Positions 54,519 through 63,275 are shown, counted from the first letter of the stretch. The stretch: DNA of 64,000 nucleotides from Sphingomonas pokkalii (GCF_003096275.1 NZ_QENQ01000001.1:522034-586033); one strand, 5' to 3'. A program made the numbers and translations. The notes: generated by a model not told the origin, from the letters alone.

Positions 54519-56123
54519 GTGCTGCGCAGCAAGCTCTCCGCAGCGTCGATCGATGTTCTCCGCCTCCTGCGGCTTTTTGTCGTGCTCGGCGGCTTCGCGA
54601 TCCCCGCCATAGCCGGCGTGCTCCTTGGGCATCCGCCAAGCGCGCAGCAGCTCGGGCAGCGCATGCGCCATGCCTTCGAGCGCATGGGCCTCACTTATGT
54701 GAAGCTCGGCCAGTTTCTGGCGATGCGCTTCGACCTGTTTCCCGAGGCCTTCTGCGCCGAGCTTGCGCAGCTATTCGACGACGTCGCGCCGATGCCGGCA
54801 GAGCAGGCGCGCCGCGTGCTCGAACAGGCGCTGGGCGCGGCCCCGGAGACGATCTTCGAGCGCTTCGACACCGAGCCGATGGCGGCTGCCTCCGTCGCGC
54901 AGGTGCATCGCGCACGCACCCGGGCGGGCGAGGATATTGCGATCAAGCTGCAGCGATACGGGATCGCGCGGATCTTCGCCGCCGATATGCGCAATCTGGT
55001 GCGGCTGGCACATGTCATCGATCGGCTGGGGGTTATCGGCGCCCAGTCCGCGGTCGAGGCGGTGTGCGAATTCGAACGCTTCACGGCGCAGGAGCTGGAT
55101 TTCCACAAGGAAGGCGAGACCGCCGAGCGGCTGCGCGCGCGCGCCGGTCCGCACGAATATGCACCGCGCATCCTGTGGGAATATACCAGCGAGCGCGTTC
55201 TCGCGATGGAGCTCATCCGCGGCCACCGCTTGTCCGACGTCATTGCCGGGCGCGCAGTCGGCCTTTCCGAGGACGAGCTCGACTCGGCGGCGCGGAACCT
55301 CGCGCGCGCCTGCCTGCGGCAGCTGTTCGAGACCGGTTTCTTCCATGCCGATCCCCATCCCGGCAATATCTTCATCGTCGATAACGGCACCATCTGCTTC
55401 ATCGACTTCGGGATCTTCGGGGAGCTGCCGCGCAGCCGTCGCGAGGCGCTTGCCGGCTATATCGAGGATGTCGCGACCGGCAGCTTCGCTTCCGCCTACC
55501 GACGGTTCCAGACGATCCTCACCCCGTCACCCGCGACCGACTATCGCGGGTTGCGCCAGGACATCGGCCGGATCTTCCGTAGCTGGCACGCAGCGTTGTC
55601 GGATAGCTCGGCGCCGACGCAGGAGCGGTATCTCGGTAAATATGTCGGCGACTTCATGGAGGCGGTGCGCCGCAACCATGTGGGCATGAGCATCGACACG
55701 CTGCTGTTCTGGCGCACGCTGATCACCCTCGATGCGACGGCGATGCAGTTCCGTCAGAGCTTCGACCTGCTTGCGGTCATTCGCGAGTTCTTCCAGGAGA
55801 TGCGCCCCAATCCGCTGCTGGCGGGGCTGGCCGCCGCGACGCGGCCGGCAGCGGTGCTCGACGCACTCGACTGGTGTGCCGGCCTCCCGGACGCCGCAGG
55901 CGCACTCCTCGCCGATCCGGCCACGCCCGCGCTGATCGACGAGGCCGATGCGCGGGATCGCCGGCAGGCGAATCGCGATACGGTGCTGCTCGTCCTCGCG
56001 GCGCTGGGGTTGGCGAGCGTGATGCTGTTCGCCACCGGTGCCGGCCTGGTCTCGACCGCGCCGTTGCTCCTCGCCGGGCTCGGCCTGTTGCTCGCGCGGC
56101 CGCGCGTGCGCTGGGCCCGCTGA
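54519..56123 (+). CDS. ABC1/UbiB-family atypical kinase, copy 1
   Basis: 534 aa. The GTG at 54519 lies 8 bases after GAGGAGG; a GTG at 54510 is also possible. The UbiB features are present: the KxGQ motif (LTYVKLGQFLAMRFDLFP), the Ala-rich loop AAASVAQVHRA, the lysine in IAIKLQRYG, the catalytic FHADPHPGN and the metal-binding IDFGIFGEL. Two hydrophobic helices at the C-terminus (LLVLAALGLASVMLFATGAGLV, and APLLLAGLGLLLA) anchor it in the membrane. Family members act as ATPases supporting ubiquinone or other prenyl-lipid metabolism. Here the linkage is to a second copy and to a lipid-type cluster. Confidence 0.9.
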   Translation: MLRSKLSAASIDVLRLLRLFVVLGGFAIPAIAGVLLGHPPSAQQLGQRMRHAFERMGLTYVKLGQFLAMRFDLFPEAFCAELAQLFDDVAPMPAEQARRVLEQALGAAPETIFERFDTEPMAAASVAQVHRARTRAGEDIAIKLQRYGIARIFAADMRNLVRLAHVIDRLGVIGAQSAVEAVCEFERFTAQELDFHKEGETAERLRARAGPHEYAPRILWEYTSERVLAMELIRGHRLSDVIAGRAVGLSEDELDSAARNLARACLRQLFETGFFHADPHPGNIFIVDNGTICFIDFGIFGELPRSRREALAGYIEDVATGSFASAYRRFQTILTPSPATDYRGLRQDIGRIFRSWHAALSDSSAPTQERYLGKYVGDFMEAVRRNHVGMSIDTLLFWRTLITLDATAMQFRQSFDLLAVIREFFQEMRPNPLLAGLAAATRPAAVLDALDWCAGLPDAAGALLADPATPALIDEADARDRRQANRDTVLLVLAALGLASVMLFATGAGLVSTAPLLLAGLGLLLARPRVRWAR

Positions 56124-57658
56124 TGCTCGGCGTATCCGAGGATCTCCACGGCCCCAGGCGGCTGGCCGCCCGGCTCGCCCGGCTCGGGCCCCTGTTCGTC
56201 AAGACCGGGCAATATCTTGCGCTGAGGCCCGACCTGCTGCCCCAGGCTTATTGCGACGCGCTGCTCGGCCTGGTCGACGACGCTCCGGCAGTGCCCTGGG
56301 AGGCGATCGAGGCCGTGCTCGCTACCGAGCTTGGTGCGCCGCCGCGCGAGGTGTTCGCATCGATCCGTACGGTGCCCTTGGCTGCCGGGTCGCTCGCCCA
56401 GGTCCATCTCGCCGAGACCCGCGACGGGCGGCGCGTCGCGGTCAAGGTCCAGCGGCCGGGCATCGCTGCCAGCGTCGCGCGCAGCCTGCGCTGGGCGCGC
56501 CGCGCGGGACCGCTGATCGATCGCGGGCTCGCGTTGCCGATCACGAGCGGCGAGCTGTTGAACGAGATCGAGGCATGGCTCCGCGAGGAGCTCGACTTCG
56601 CCAACGAGCTCGACAACCAGCTGGCCTTGCGCGACGCGGTGCGCGGCCTCGCCGGCGTGCGCGTCGCGCTGCCGCTGTCCGAGCTGTCGACGGTGCGGGT
56701 GCTGACCGCCGAGTATCTCGAAGGCATGCCGTTCAGCCAGCTGCTGCGCCTCGTCCGGCTCGGGGATGCCGAGGTCATCGCGCGGCGGGGTTTCGACGTC
56801 GAGCTGCTCGCAGAGCGGCTGATCCACGCGACCTATCACCAGATGTTCACGGCGCGCTTCTTCCACGCCGATCCGCATCCCGGCAACCTGATCGCGATGC
56901 CCGGCAATGTCGTCGGGCTGGTCGACTGCGGCCTGAGCGCGCGGCTGGGACCCCGGCTTGAGGCGGCGCAGAAGGACTTTCTAGCCGCGCTCTACGACGA
57001 CGACTCGGTACGGCTCTATCGGGCGCTGGCGAGCGTGGTCCAGCCCGGCCGCGACAGCGACATGGCCGCGTTCCGCCGCGAGTTCGTCGCCGCGGCCGAC
57101 GCCTGGAGCGACCGGCGCTACGCCCAGGCCCAGCCCGACGGCAATTCGGACACGGCTGGGTTCATGGTGACGGTGATGCAGCTGTCGCGCAGGCACCATG
57201 TCGGCGTGCCGCCGGCGCTGCTGGCGGTTTATCGGACGCTGCTGACGGTCGAGGCGGTGGCGCAACAGCTGGGTGCCGAGGCGGATCTTGGATCGGTTGG
57301 ACGCCGCTTCTTCGCCGGATCCGAAGTCGAGCGGTTGCTTGGCCAGATCGAGCCGGCGCAGGCAATGCGCTGGCTCGGCAGCCTCATCGAGCTGGTCCGC
57401 ACCGGGCCGCCGCAGCTCCAGGACCTCCTCACCCAGCTGACCGAGGGGCAACTGGTGCTCACCACCCAGTCGCGCCAGTCCGAGATCGACCGGCGCGCGG
57501 CCGACCGCCGGGCCAAGCTGGTGGCGCTGGCGCTGGTCTCGCTTGCGCCCGTCCTGCTGCTCGCCGCCGACCTCGGGCCGGGCTGGACGCCCTGGCTGCT
57601 GGGGGCGCTCGCGCTGCTTTACGGCGCGATGCTGATTCTCTGGTGGAGACTCAGATGA
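56123..57658 (+). CDS. ABC1/UbiB-family atypical kinase, copy 2
   Basis: 511 aa. The ATG at 56123 shares its A with the upstream TGA (TGATG), so translation is coupled. Motifs: VKTGQYLALRPDLLP, LAAGSLAQVHLAE, VAVKVQRPG, FHADPHPGN and VDCGLSARLG. The last is unusual because the common DFG is replaced by DCG, the Cys in place of Phe/Tyr. A C-terminal membrane hairpin (LVALALVSLAPVLLLAADLG, WLLGALALLYGAMLILWW) is present. It may form a heteromer with copy 1. Confidence 0.9.
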   Translation: MLGVSEDLHGPRRLAARLARLGPLFVKTGQYLALRPDLLPQAYCDALLGLVDDAPAVPWEAIEAVLATELGAPPREVFASIRTVPLAAGSLAQVHLAETRDGRRVAVKVQRPGIAASVARSLRWARRAGPLIDRGLALPITSGELLNEIEAWLREELDFANELDNQLALRDAVRGLAGVRVALPLSELSTVRVLTAEYLEGMPFSQLLRLVRLGDAEVIARRGFDVELLAERLIHATYHQMFTARFFHADPHPGNLIAMPGNVVGLVDCGLSARLGPRLEAAQKDFLAALYDDDSVRLYRALASVVQPGRDSDMAAFRREFVAAADAWSDRRYAQAQPDGNSDTAGFMVTVMQLSRRHHVGVPPALLAVYRTLLTVEAVAQQLGAEADLGSVGRRFFAGSEVERLLGQIEPAQAMRWLGSLIELVRTGPPQLQDLLTQLTEGQLVLTTQSRQSEIDRRAADRRAKLVALALVSLAPVLLLAADLGPGWTPWLLGALALLYGAMLILWWRLR

Positions 57659-58641
57659 GAGACGTGCGATCCGCGGGCCCGGCGCTGGCATTGCTACCCG
57701 ATTTCCTGCAGCGCCTGTGCGGGCCGCGCTGGCGTGACGGTCCGCTCGACGACGACGTCGAGGAACTGATCGAGGACTTCTGGCGGCTGGCCCGCGACCT
57801 CGACGGGGTCCTGACCGCCGAGGTTCGCCACGACCTGCTCGAACTGCTTCGCGCGGCTGACGCAAACCGCGCTGCGCTGGCGCGCCAGCTGATCGCCTGG
57901 ATCGACCTTGTCGAGGAAGTGTGTCTCGCCGTCGAGGTGACCTATGGCGACGGCACCGGGGCGACGAAGCTCGAGCGGGTGCGTTCGGTCATCTTCCAGC
58001 TCGCCCGGCGTTTCATGGGTGACGTGCCGCTGCCGTCGCTCCCGGCCTTCGCCCAGCCGTTCGTGGTCGACCTGCTCTGCCGGGCATCGGTTGAATTCGT
58101 CATCCAGCTGGTCAACACGCCCGAGCGCGACCGCTCGCTGTGGCGCAACGCGCTGCCTGCGGCGGCGCCGCCGCACCGGATGCCCAAGCTCGCCCGCGCC
58201 CGCGCCAGCTTCACTGCGCGGTGCCGGAGCTTTTGGGAGGCGATAGCGGCATGGCTGGTGAGGCCGCCGCCGCTGCCGCATGCGCTGCAGGCCAGGGTCG
58301 ATGCCATCCTCGTGCAATGGGACGCGCAGACCGCTGCGACTGGCAAGCCGCCGGTCCAGCACGTCGTCCAGTCCGCGTTCGGCGTGCTCGCCTGGGTCGG
58401 ACATCACGGCCGCGAGCTGCGCCTTGCGGTAGATGCGCTGTCGATCACCGTGCACTGGGCCTATGCGTTCGGCGACCTGTCGGACGCCGAGCGGATTGCG
58501 CTGATTAAGCGCGCGCTGTTGCGCTATCTTGAGGAGGCCGGGCTTGCAGGCTCGATCTTCCAGCGCTTCTGCGAACTCGCGCTCGACCTCACCGTGGATG
58601 CGACCATCGACCTGCTGCGCAAGCGCCTGGCGCTGCCTTAG
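57655..58641 (+). CDS. Helical protein of unknown function, coupled to the ABC1 kinases
   Basis: 328 aa from the ATG at 57655 (ATGA overlap with the kinase stop); an ATG at 57643 is also in frame. Mostly alpha-helical with many Arg, Leu and Asp residues, no signal peptide and no clear membrane helix. Segments such as LARQLIAWIDLVEEVCLAVEVTYGDGTGATKLERVRSVIFQLARRFM and a C-terminal SIFQRFCELALDLTVDATIDLLRKRL recur in no family I recognise. Tight coupling to two UbiB-type kinases suggests a partner or substrate-handling role. Confidence 0.65.
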   Translation: MRDVRSAGPALALLPDFLQRLCGPRWRDGPLDDDVEELIEDFWRLARDLDGVLTAEVRHDLLELLRAADANRAALARQLIAWIDLVEEVCLAVEVTYGDGTGATKLERVRSVIFQLARRFMGDVPLPSLPAFAQPFVVDLLCRASVEFVIQLVNTPERDRSLWRNALPAAAPPHRMPKLARARASFTARCRSFWEAIAAWLVRPPPLPHALQARVDAILVQWDAQTAATGKPPVQHVVQSAFGVLAWVGHHGRELRLAVDALSITVHWAYAFGDLSDAERIALIKRALLRYLEEAGLAGSIFQRFCELALDLTVDATIDLLRKRLALP

Positions 58642-58653
58642 GCTTTAGCGGGG

Positions 58654-59025
58654 TCAGATCGTGGCACATGCGAGATGGACACATCCCATGCAGGCGGAAA
58701 TCGGCTCCTCGCAGCGCAGGGCGATGCGGCGGAAGCGTTTGCGTTTGTTGAAGAAGCACTCGACCTGGTGGCCTTCTTTGTAGAGCCGCCAGGCGATTGT
58801 CGGCTTTCGGGTGCGAGTGGGATTGGCCTTGATCTGCGCCGTTGCGCCGAGATCATCGGCAATGAAGATGTGCAGCGGATCGGCATCATAGGCAGCATCG
58901 GCGATGACATGACCGACGCCACGCAGGCCTTTCAGGAGGCCCAGCGCCTGTGCAGCGTCGCCGCGGTGCCCCGGCGGGATCGGCTGTCCGATGGCGTCGA
59001 CGGCCGCGTGTAGCTTGGTCGTCAG
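58654..59025 (-). pseudogene. IS5-family transposase remnant
   Basis: Translating the minus strand gives about 123 residues beginning LTTKLHAAVDAIGQPI, then VIADAAYDADPLHIFIADD, TRTRKPTIAWRLYKEGHQVECFFNKRKRFRRIALRCEE and MGCVHLACATI before a stop. These match the second half of IS5-type DDE transposases, including LTTK.H..VDA.G and LYK.RH..E.FF...K.FRR...R. The first half is missing or scrambled upstream of 59025, where the frame is broken. A dead remnant inserted between the kinase operon and the oxygenase operon; terminal repeats were not identified. Confidence 0.8.
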
Positions 59026-59109
59026 CGTGCGTCAGCTCCGGATCTGGCTCCTTCGCCAGCCTTGACTCAGAACGCACTGATCATCGGCATTCTCCAATGC
59101 AGACGAAAC

Positions 59110-59397
59110 CTAGCGGCGCCGGCTACGGGACGTGCGCGACCGCGGCGCGCTGCAGTTCGCCGCGGTCAGATCGTCCGCGGTCCGCAGCATAACCCGCGCA
59201 GAGCCGAATGTGATCTGGCGGCCAGCATCGAGCCAGGCGAAGCAGAAATCGCTGAATGCGTTCGTTGCGCGCTCGCTACGCAGGTTGAGCGGCGCATCGT
59301 CTTCGTCATCCCGGCGCACTGGCGTTTCTCCGATTAGGTTCATATTGATTGCAATAGTAAACGGATTCGCAAAATGGGCGATCCGCCGACAATCCAT
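59110..59397 (-). CDS. Possible small hypothetical protein
   Basis: 95 aa from an ATG at 59397 with AAGG 5 bases upstream; a GTG at 59403 is in frame. Contains FSDFCFAWLDAGRQITFGSARVMLRTADDL and an Arg/Ser-rich tail. No family recognised. The Arg-rich end and closeness to the transposase remnant suggest it may be a truncated gene or chance frame. Confidence 0.3.
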   Translation of the reverse strand: MDCRRIAHFANPFTIAINMNLIGETPVRRDDEDDAPLNLRSERATNAFSDFCFAWLDAGRQITFGSARVMLRTADDLTAANCSAPRSRTSRSRRR

Positions 59398-59420
59398 GTC
59401 CACCTTGACTCACAACATAC

Positions 59421-59488
59421 TTTACACTTCTGGTAGGTTCAAATACTATATGGACGTTGATGTGTAGAAGTATGTGATTCGATACTTC
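59421..59488 (+). promoter_or_regulatory. Candidate promoter and palindromic operator of the ADO-like operon
   Basis: TTTACA (59421-59426) and TACTAT (59444-59449) are spaced by 17 bases, a good sigma-70-type match in an AT-rich patch. Just downstream, GAAGTAT (59467-59473) and ATACTTC (59482-59488) form a 7-bp inverted repeat with an 8-base spacer, placed where a repressor would act. The operon ATG is at 59547 with GGAGGA 6 bases upstream. Confidence 0.5.
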
Positions 59489-59546
59489 CATTGGCCTGTA
59501 AATACTCCGGCTCAAATGTGAGCGTACGCGCTCTGGAGGATTGGCT

Positions 59547-60365
59547 ATGCAAAACCATCTCGATTCGGCCATCGAACTGCCCAAGGGGCCACTACAGCGA
59601 AGCGACGGTTACATGAAACTTCTGTCGTTCGTGGTTTCGAACGCGCGGAAGGGCGAGATCATGGCCATCGAGAATTATTCCGAGATGGTGCATTTAATGC
59701 CCGATACGGATGCGAAGATCGAAACGGTCCATCAGGCCAAGGAAGAGTGCAAGCATATCCTGTTGCTCGAGAAGCTCGCGCGCCGGATCGGCTTCGACAT
59801 CGACGACACGATGGTCGAGCCGCAATGGGAGAGCATCCGGCAGAGCTTCCACGAGGCGGTGCGCCGCAAGGACCTGCCGGCCTGCCTGATCATCCAGGAC
59901 CTGATGGTCGAGAGCCTCGCGATTGGCCTCTACAAGGTGTTCGCCAGCGCCGCCAACGAAGACCAGGAGACCGTCGGCGTCGCCGCTGCCTTGCTCAAGG
60001 ACGAGCTTGAGCATCTCGACATTGGCGTGCGGCGCATCCAGGCGGAGATGGAGAAGGACGCCGACGCGGTCAACGATGCGCTGCTCTGGGCGCATGCGCG
60101 GGTGATGCCGGCGCTGTTCGAGATGGTAAATCAGTCGTGCGACTTCCTCTGCGAGGAGAAGCAGCTCAACTGCACCATGGTCGAGAAGCCGAGCGCCGAG
60201 ATCGATCTCGAGCTGCTCAAGATCACCGCGCTCGAGCATTATGTCGGCATGCTCGACAAGGCCAATTTCGATCCGAAGATCACCAATCAGCTGATCGCGA
60301 GCATGGCCTCCTACGAAGCGCCCGGCCGCGTCAGCGCCGGGCTGGAGTTCCTTCGCAAGCACTGA
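59547..60365 (+). CDS. Aldehyde-deformylating oxygenase (ADO)-like diiron protein, copy 1
   Basis: 272 aa from the ATG at 59547. It aligns from memory with cyanobacterial ADO (fatty aldehyde decarbonylase) along the ferritin-like four-helix core. All six metal ligands are in place: Glu 37 (KGEIMAIENY), Glu 67 and His 70 (EECKH), Glu 122 (LMVES), Glu 153 and His 156 (KDELEHL). The segment LPACLIIQDLMVESLAIGLY parallels TPTCLLIQALLIEAFAISAY in ADO. ADO converts Cn fatty aldehydes to Cn-1 alkanes plus formate. A second copy and an acyl-reductase-like SDR follow. Real activity on aldehydes is inference; other ferritin-like oxidase roles are possible. Confidence 0.8.
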   Translation: MQNHLDSAIELPKGPLQRSDGYMKLLSFVVSNARKGEIMAIENYSEMVHLMPDTDAKIETVHQAKEECKHILLLEKLARRIGFDIDDTMVEPQWESIRQSFHEAVRRKDLPACLIIQDLMVESLAIGLYKVFASAANEDQETVGVAAALLKDELEHLDIGVRRIQAEMEKDADAVNDALLWAHARVMPALFEMVNQSCDFLCEEKQLNCTMVEKPSAEIDLELLKITALEHYVGMLDKANFDPKITNQLIASMASYEAPGRVSAGLEFLRKH

Positions 60366-60387
60366 GCGCCGAGCGCGAGGAGGCAAG

Positions 60388-61320
60388 ATGAACATGACCA
60401 GCGTCGCCGCCGCACCGGGCGCGGCAGAACCGCCATCGGCATTCGACACCGGCTATTACGATCTCATCGCCTATGTCGTTTCGAATGCCATCGCCGGCGA
60501 GATCATGGCCATCGAGAATTATTCCGAGATGGTTCATCTCATGCCGACGACCCAGGCGAAGATCGAGACGGTCATGCAGGCGAACGAGGAGTGCAAGCAT
60601 ATCCTGCTGCTCTCCAAGCTCGGTCGCACGCTCGACATCGGCGTGCAGCGGCGAATCGTCGAGCCGCAGTGGAATACCATCCGCAAGCATTTCTCGAACG
60701 CGGTCGCGCGCCGCGACCTGCCCGCTTGCCTGATCATCCAGGACCTGATGACCGAAACGATGGCGATCCTCCTCTATCGGACGCTCGCCGCCGAGGCGGA
60801 GACCGATCCGCGCACCGCACAGGTCGCGGCGGCGATCCTCAAAGACGAACTCGAGCATCTCGAGATCGGCAAGGCGCGGCTGCGCGAGCTGCTCGCCGCC
60901 GATCCGGCCGCGGTCCATGACGCGCTGGCCTGGGCACACCACCGTGTGATGCCCGAGCTGTTCGCGATGATCAGCACCAGCTGCCATTTCCTCTGCGACG
61001 ACCTTGGCATCGATTGCGGCAGCCTTTCGCTTGGCAGCATCCGCACCGATATCGAGCAGCTGCGCGTGCGCGGCCTCGAGCTCTATGTCGAGACGCTGGA
61101 CAGCCTGTTCGACCCCAAGATCACCAACCCGCTGATCGCCAGCATGTCCGCCTATGAAGGCGCGTCCAACATGTTTCCCCAGGCGGCAAGCGGAGCCGCC
61201 TGCTGCGGATCCCAGGCGGCGAACCGGGTGCCGGCAGCCGCGGCGTCCTGCTGCGGGCCGGCCGCCAAGGCGGCGCCGGCCGAAGCCGCCTGCTGCGCGC
61301 AAACGGCCGGCCAGGCCTAG
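60388..61320 (+). CDS. ADO-like diiron protein, copy 2, with Cys-Cys-rich tail
   Basis: 310 aa. Core closely similar to copy 1, with ligands Glu 38, Glu 68, His 71, Glu 123, Glu 154 and His 157 and the shared GEIMAIENYSEMVHLMP block. It has an Ala/Pro-rich C-terminal extension of about 45 residues that carries three Cys-Cys pairs (ACCGSQ, SCCGPA, ACCAQT), absent from copy 1 and from ADO. The tail could bind metal, form disulfides or dock a reductase. A strong GAGGAGG ribosome site lies before the ATG. Likely a heteromeric partner of copy 1. Confidence 0.8.
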   Translation: MNMTSVAAAPGAAEPPSAFDTGYYDLIAYVVSNAIAGEIMAIENYSEMVHLMPTTQAKIETVMQANEECKHILLLSKLGRTLDIGVQRRIVEPQWNTIRKHFSNAVARRDLPACLIIQDLMTETMAILLYRTLAAEAETDPRTAQVAAAILKDELEHLEIGKARLRELLAADPAAVHDALAWAHHRVMPELFAMISTSCHFLCDDLGIDCGSLSLGSIRTDIEQLRVRGLELYVETLDSLFDPKITNPLIASMSAYEGASNMFPQAASGAACCGSQAANRVPAAAASCCGPAAKAAPAEAACCAQTAGQA

Positions 61321-61325
61321 CCTGG

Positions 61326-62462
61326 ATGCGCGCTGGCCGCGGCGTCCTGCTGACCGGCGCGTCGGGCTATCTCGGCAGCCTGATCGCGACGACGCTGCTC
61401 CTGGGCGAGCCCGACGTTCGCATCCTCGCGCCGGTCCGGCCGGGTCATGATCCGCTCGCGCTGCTGGCGACGCTCCGCAGCGAACTGATTGCCTCCGGTG
61501 CGGTCGCTCCCGAGGCGATGCTCGAGAGGCTGAGCTTCACGGCGCTGCCCGCCTTCGGGTCGCTGGCGGCGTTGCTGCCCGAGCTTGCCGCGTTCGGCAT
61601 CGAGGAAGTCGTCCATTGCGCGGCGTGCCTCGATTATTTCGACGAGGCCGCGCTCCAGGCGATCAACGTCGGACTCACCGAGGAACTGCTCGCGCTCGCC
61701 GGCAGTGCCGGCGTGCGCCGCTTCACCTATGTGTCGACGGCGTTCAGCAGCGGCTATGTCGACCATCGCATCGGCGAGACGCTGCACGGCGATCCCGAAG
61801 GCGATCCGACCGACTATACCAAGACCAAGCGGCTTGCCGAACGCCGCGTCGCCGAGAGCGGCATCGCCTATCTGATCCTGCGTCCTTCGATCGTGATCGG
61901 CCACAGTGGCGACGGCCGCTATTCGGGCAAGCGCTACGGCCTCTACCAGCTCTGGTCGGGGATCGAGCGACTGCTGTGCCGCGAATGGCACGAGACCATC
62001 CATGCGTTTGCGCCGCGCGAGCGGATCAACCTGATTCACCAGGATGCGTTCCAGAACGCCTTCCTCGCCGGCTGGCAGCAGCTGCCGGACAATTCGATCC
62101 TCAACATGGTTGCCGCGGAGGCCTGCGCGCCCACCGTGCGCGACCTGTGGGTGCTGTGGCTCGAGGCCGTCAACCGGCCGCGACAGACCGTGTTCTACGA
62201 CCGGATGGCCGACATTCCGAGCCGCGCGATCCCGCCGCCGCAGCGCGCGCTGCTCGCGCTCGCCTCGGTCAATCTGGAGATTATCGGCCATCCCTGGCGC
62301 TTCGACCGTGCCGGCCTCGACCGGCTGATCGCGGCCGGCGTCACCTTTCCCGAAGCGACGCTCGCCACGATCGAAATCTGCCAGAACCGGCTGATCGACC
62401 AGTCGGCCGCGATCGAGAAATTCCTGGCGAAGCACGAACAGCGCTTCGCGCTCGCGGGTTGA
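61326..62462 (+). CDS. Extended SDR, thioester/fatty-acyl reductase-like (NAD_binding_4 type)
   Basis: 378 aa, starting 6 bases after the ADO-like gene. Rossmann start VLLTGASGYLGSLIATTLL with the TGxxGxxG motif at residues 10-17. Catalytic YxxxK in DYTKTKRLAERR, and LILRPSIVIGHSGDGRYSG. This is the layout of carrier-thioester reductases and fatty acyl-CoA reductases that give aldehydes or alcohols. Beside the ADO-like pair it is the natural source of the aldehyde, a role played in cyanobacteria by an unrelated acyl-ACP reductase. Substrate unproven. Convergent with the next gene, 7 bases apart. Confidence 0.82.
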   Translation: MRAGRGVLLTGASGYLGSLIATTLLLGEPDVRILAPVRPGHDPLALLATLRSELIASGAVAPEAMLERLSFTALPAFGSLAALLPELAAFGIEEVVHCAACLDYFDEAALQAINVGLTEELLALAGSAGVRRFTYVSTAFSSGYVDHRIGETLHGDPEGDPTDYTKTKRLAERRVAESGIAYLILRPSIVIGHSGDGRYSGKRYGLYQLWSGIERLLCREWHETIHAFAPRERINLIHQDAFQNAFLAGWQQLPDNSILNMVAAEACAPTVRDLWVLWLEAVNRPRQTVFYDRMADIPSRAIPPPQRALLALASVNLEIIGHPWRFDRAGLDRLIAAGVTFPEATLATIEICQNRLIDQSAAIEKFLAKHEQRFALAG

Positions 62463-62469
62463 TCGCCGG

Positions 62470-63138
62470 TCAGCTCGCGGACCGGGGCGCCGGACGCAGC
62501 CTGCGATAGGCCGTCCCCTTGACGCGGTCCCATAGCGGCAGCGTCGTGTTGAAGTTCCAGCCTTGCATCAGCTTGGGGTCGTGGTGGAGCGCGTGATGCC
62601 GCTGCAGCCATGCGATGGGCGCGATCCAGCCGCGGCTCGGTTCCGGGAGGTGATAGAGCAGGTGCATCCATTCATAGGCGAGCACATAGAAGGCGCTCGC
62701 CGCATAGAAGAGCAGGCCGAGATTCCAGCGGACCAGCATCAGCGCACCGGCAATCGGCAGAAGCACCAGGAACAGCGCCAGCACCGCATAGCCCGGGATC
62801 AGCACCAGCGCGAATTCACGGCGCGAACGAATCGCCATGTCATGATCGCGGAAGATGCCGTGATGCTCGGGCGTATGCTTGTCGTAGAAGGCCCAGCTGC
62901 GATGGTGGAGCAGATGGCGATGGATATTCCATTCGATCGCGTTGCACGCAACCAGCCAGACGCCCGCCGCGAGCAACTCGCCTGCCGCGAGCGGGCGGAG
63001 CATCGTGATGCACAGGATGATCAGCGCGATGCCCGCGAGCCCGGGGATCAGCAAATGCGCCCACGGACTGTACCAGCGAGGCAGACGCCCGGTCACCCGC
63101 GCCCGCAGCGCGTCGCGGCCCTCGGGCAGTTCGGTCAT
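62470..63138 (-). CDS. Membrane fatty acid hydroxylase/sterol desaturase-type enzyme
   Basis: 222 aa from the ATG at 63138 with AGGA 9 bases before; ATGs at 63147 and 63162 are possible. Four hydrophobic segments and the histidine clusters of the membrane diiron superfamily: EWNIHRHLLHH, HTPEHHGIF, EWMHLLYH and RHHALHHDPKLMQGWNFN. These hydroxylate or desaturate lipid chains. Next to the acyl reductase and ADO-like genes it adds to a lipid-modifying block, though on the opposite strand. Confidence 0.85.
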   Translation of the reverse strand: MTELPEGRDALRARVTGRLPRWYSPWAHLLIPGLAGIALIILCITMLRPLAAGELLAAGVWLVACNAIEWNIHRHLLHHRSWAFYDKHTPEHHGIFRDHDMAIRSRREFALVLIPGYAVLALFLVLLPIAGALMLVRWNLGLLFYAASAFYVLAYEWMHLLYHLPEPSRGWIAPIAWLQRHHALHHDPKLMQGWNFNTTLPLWDRVKGTAYRRLRPAPRSAS

Positions 63139-63275
63139 TTGCGCCATTCCTGGATGCACCATCCCGATGCGCTCGGTCGCCGATGGCGGCTCCGCCCTCT
63201 TCCGCGCCTGCGCATCATGCCACCGGCCGAGGGACCGGAAGGCTGCCGGGGCGCGCCTTCCGGTCCGTTGCGTGT

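Noticed and set aside
59547..61320. Calling the two diiron proteins bacterioferritins or tRNA hydroxylases
   Set aside because: Ligand spacing and the LPACLIIQDLM.E segment match aldehyde-deformylating oxygenase better, although the substrate remains unproven.
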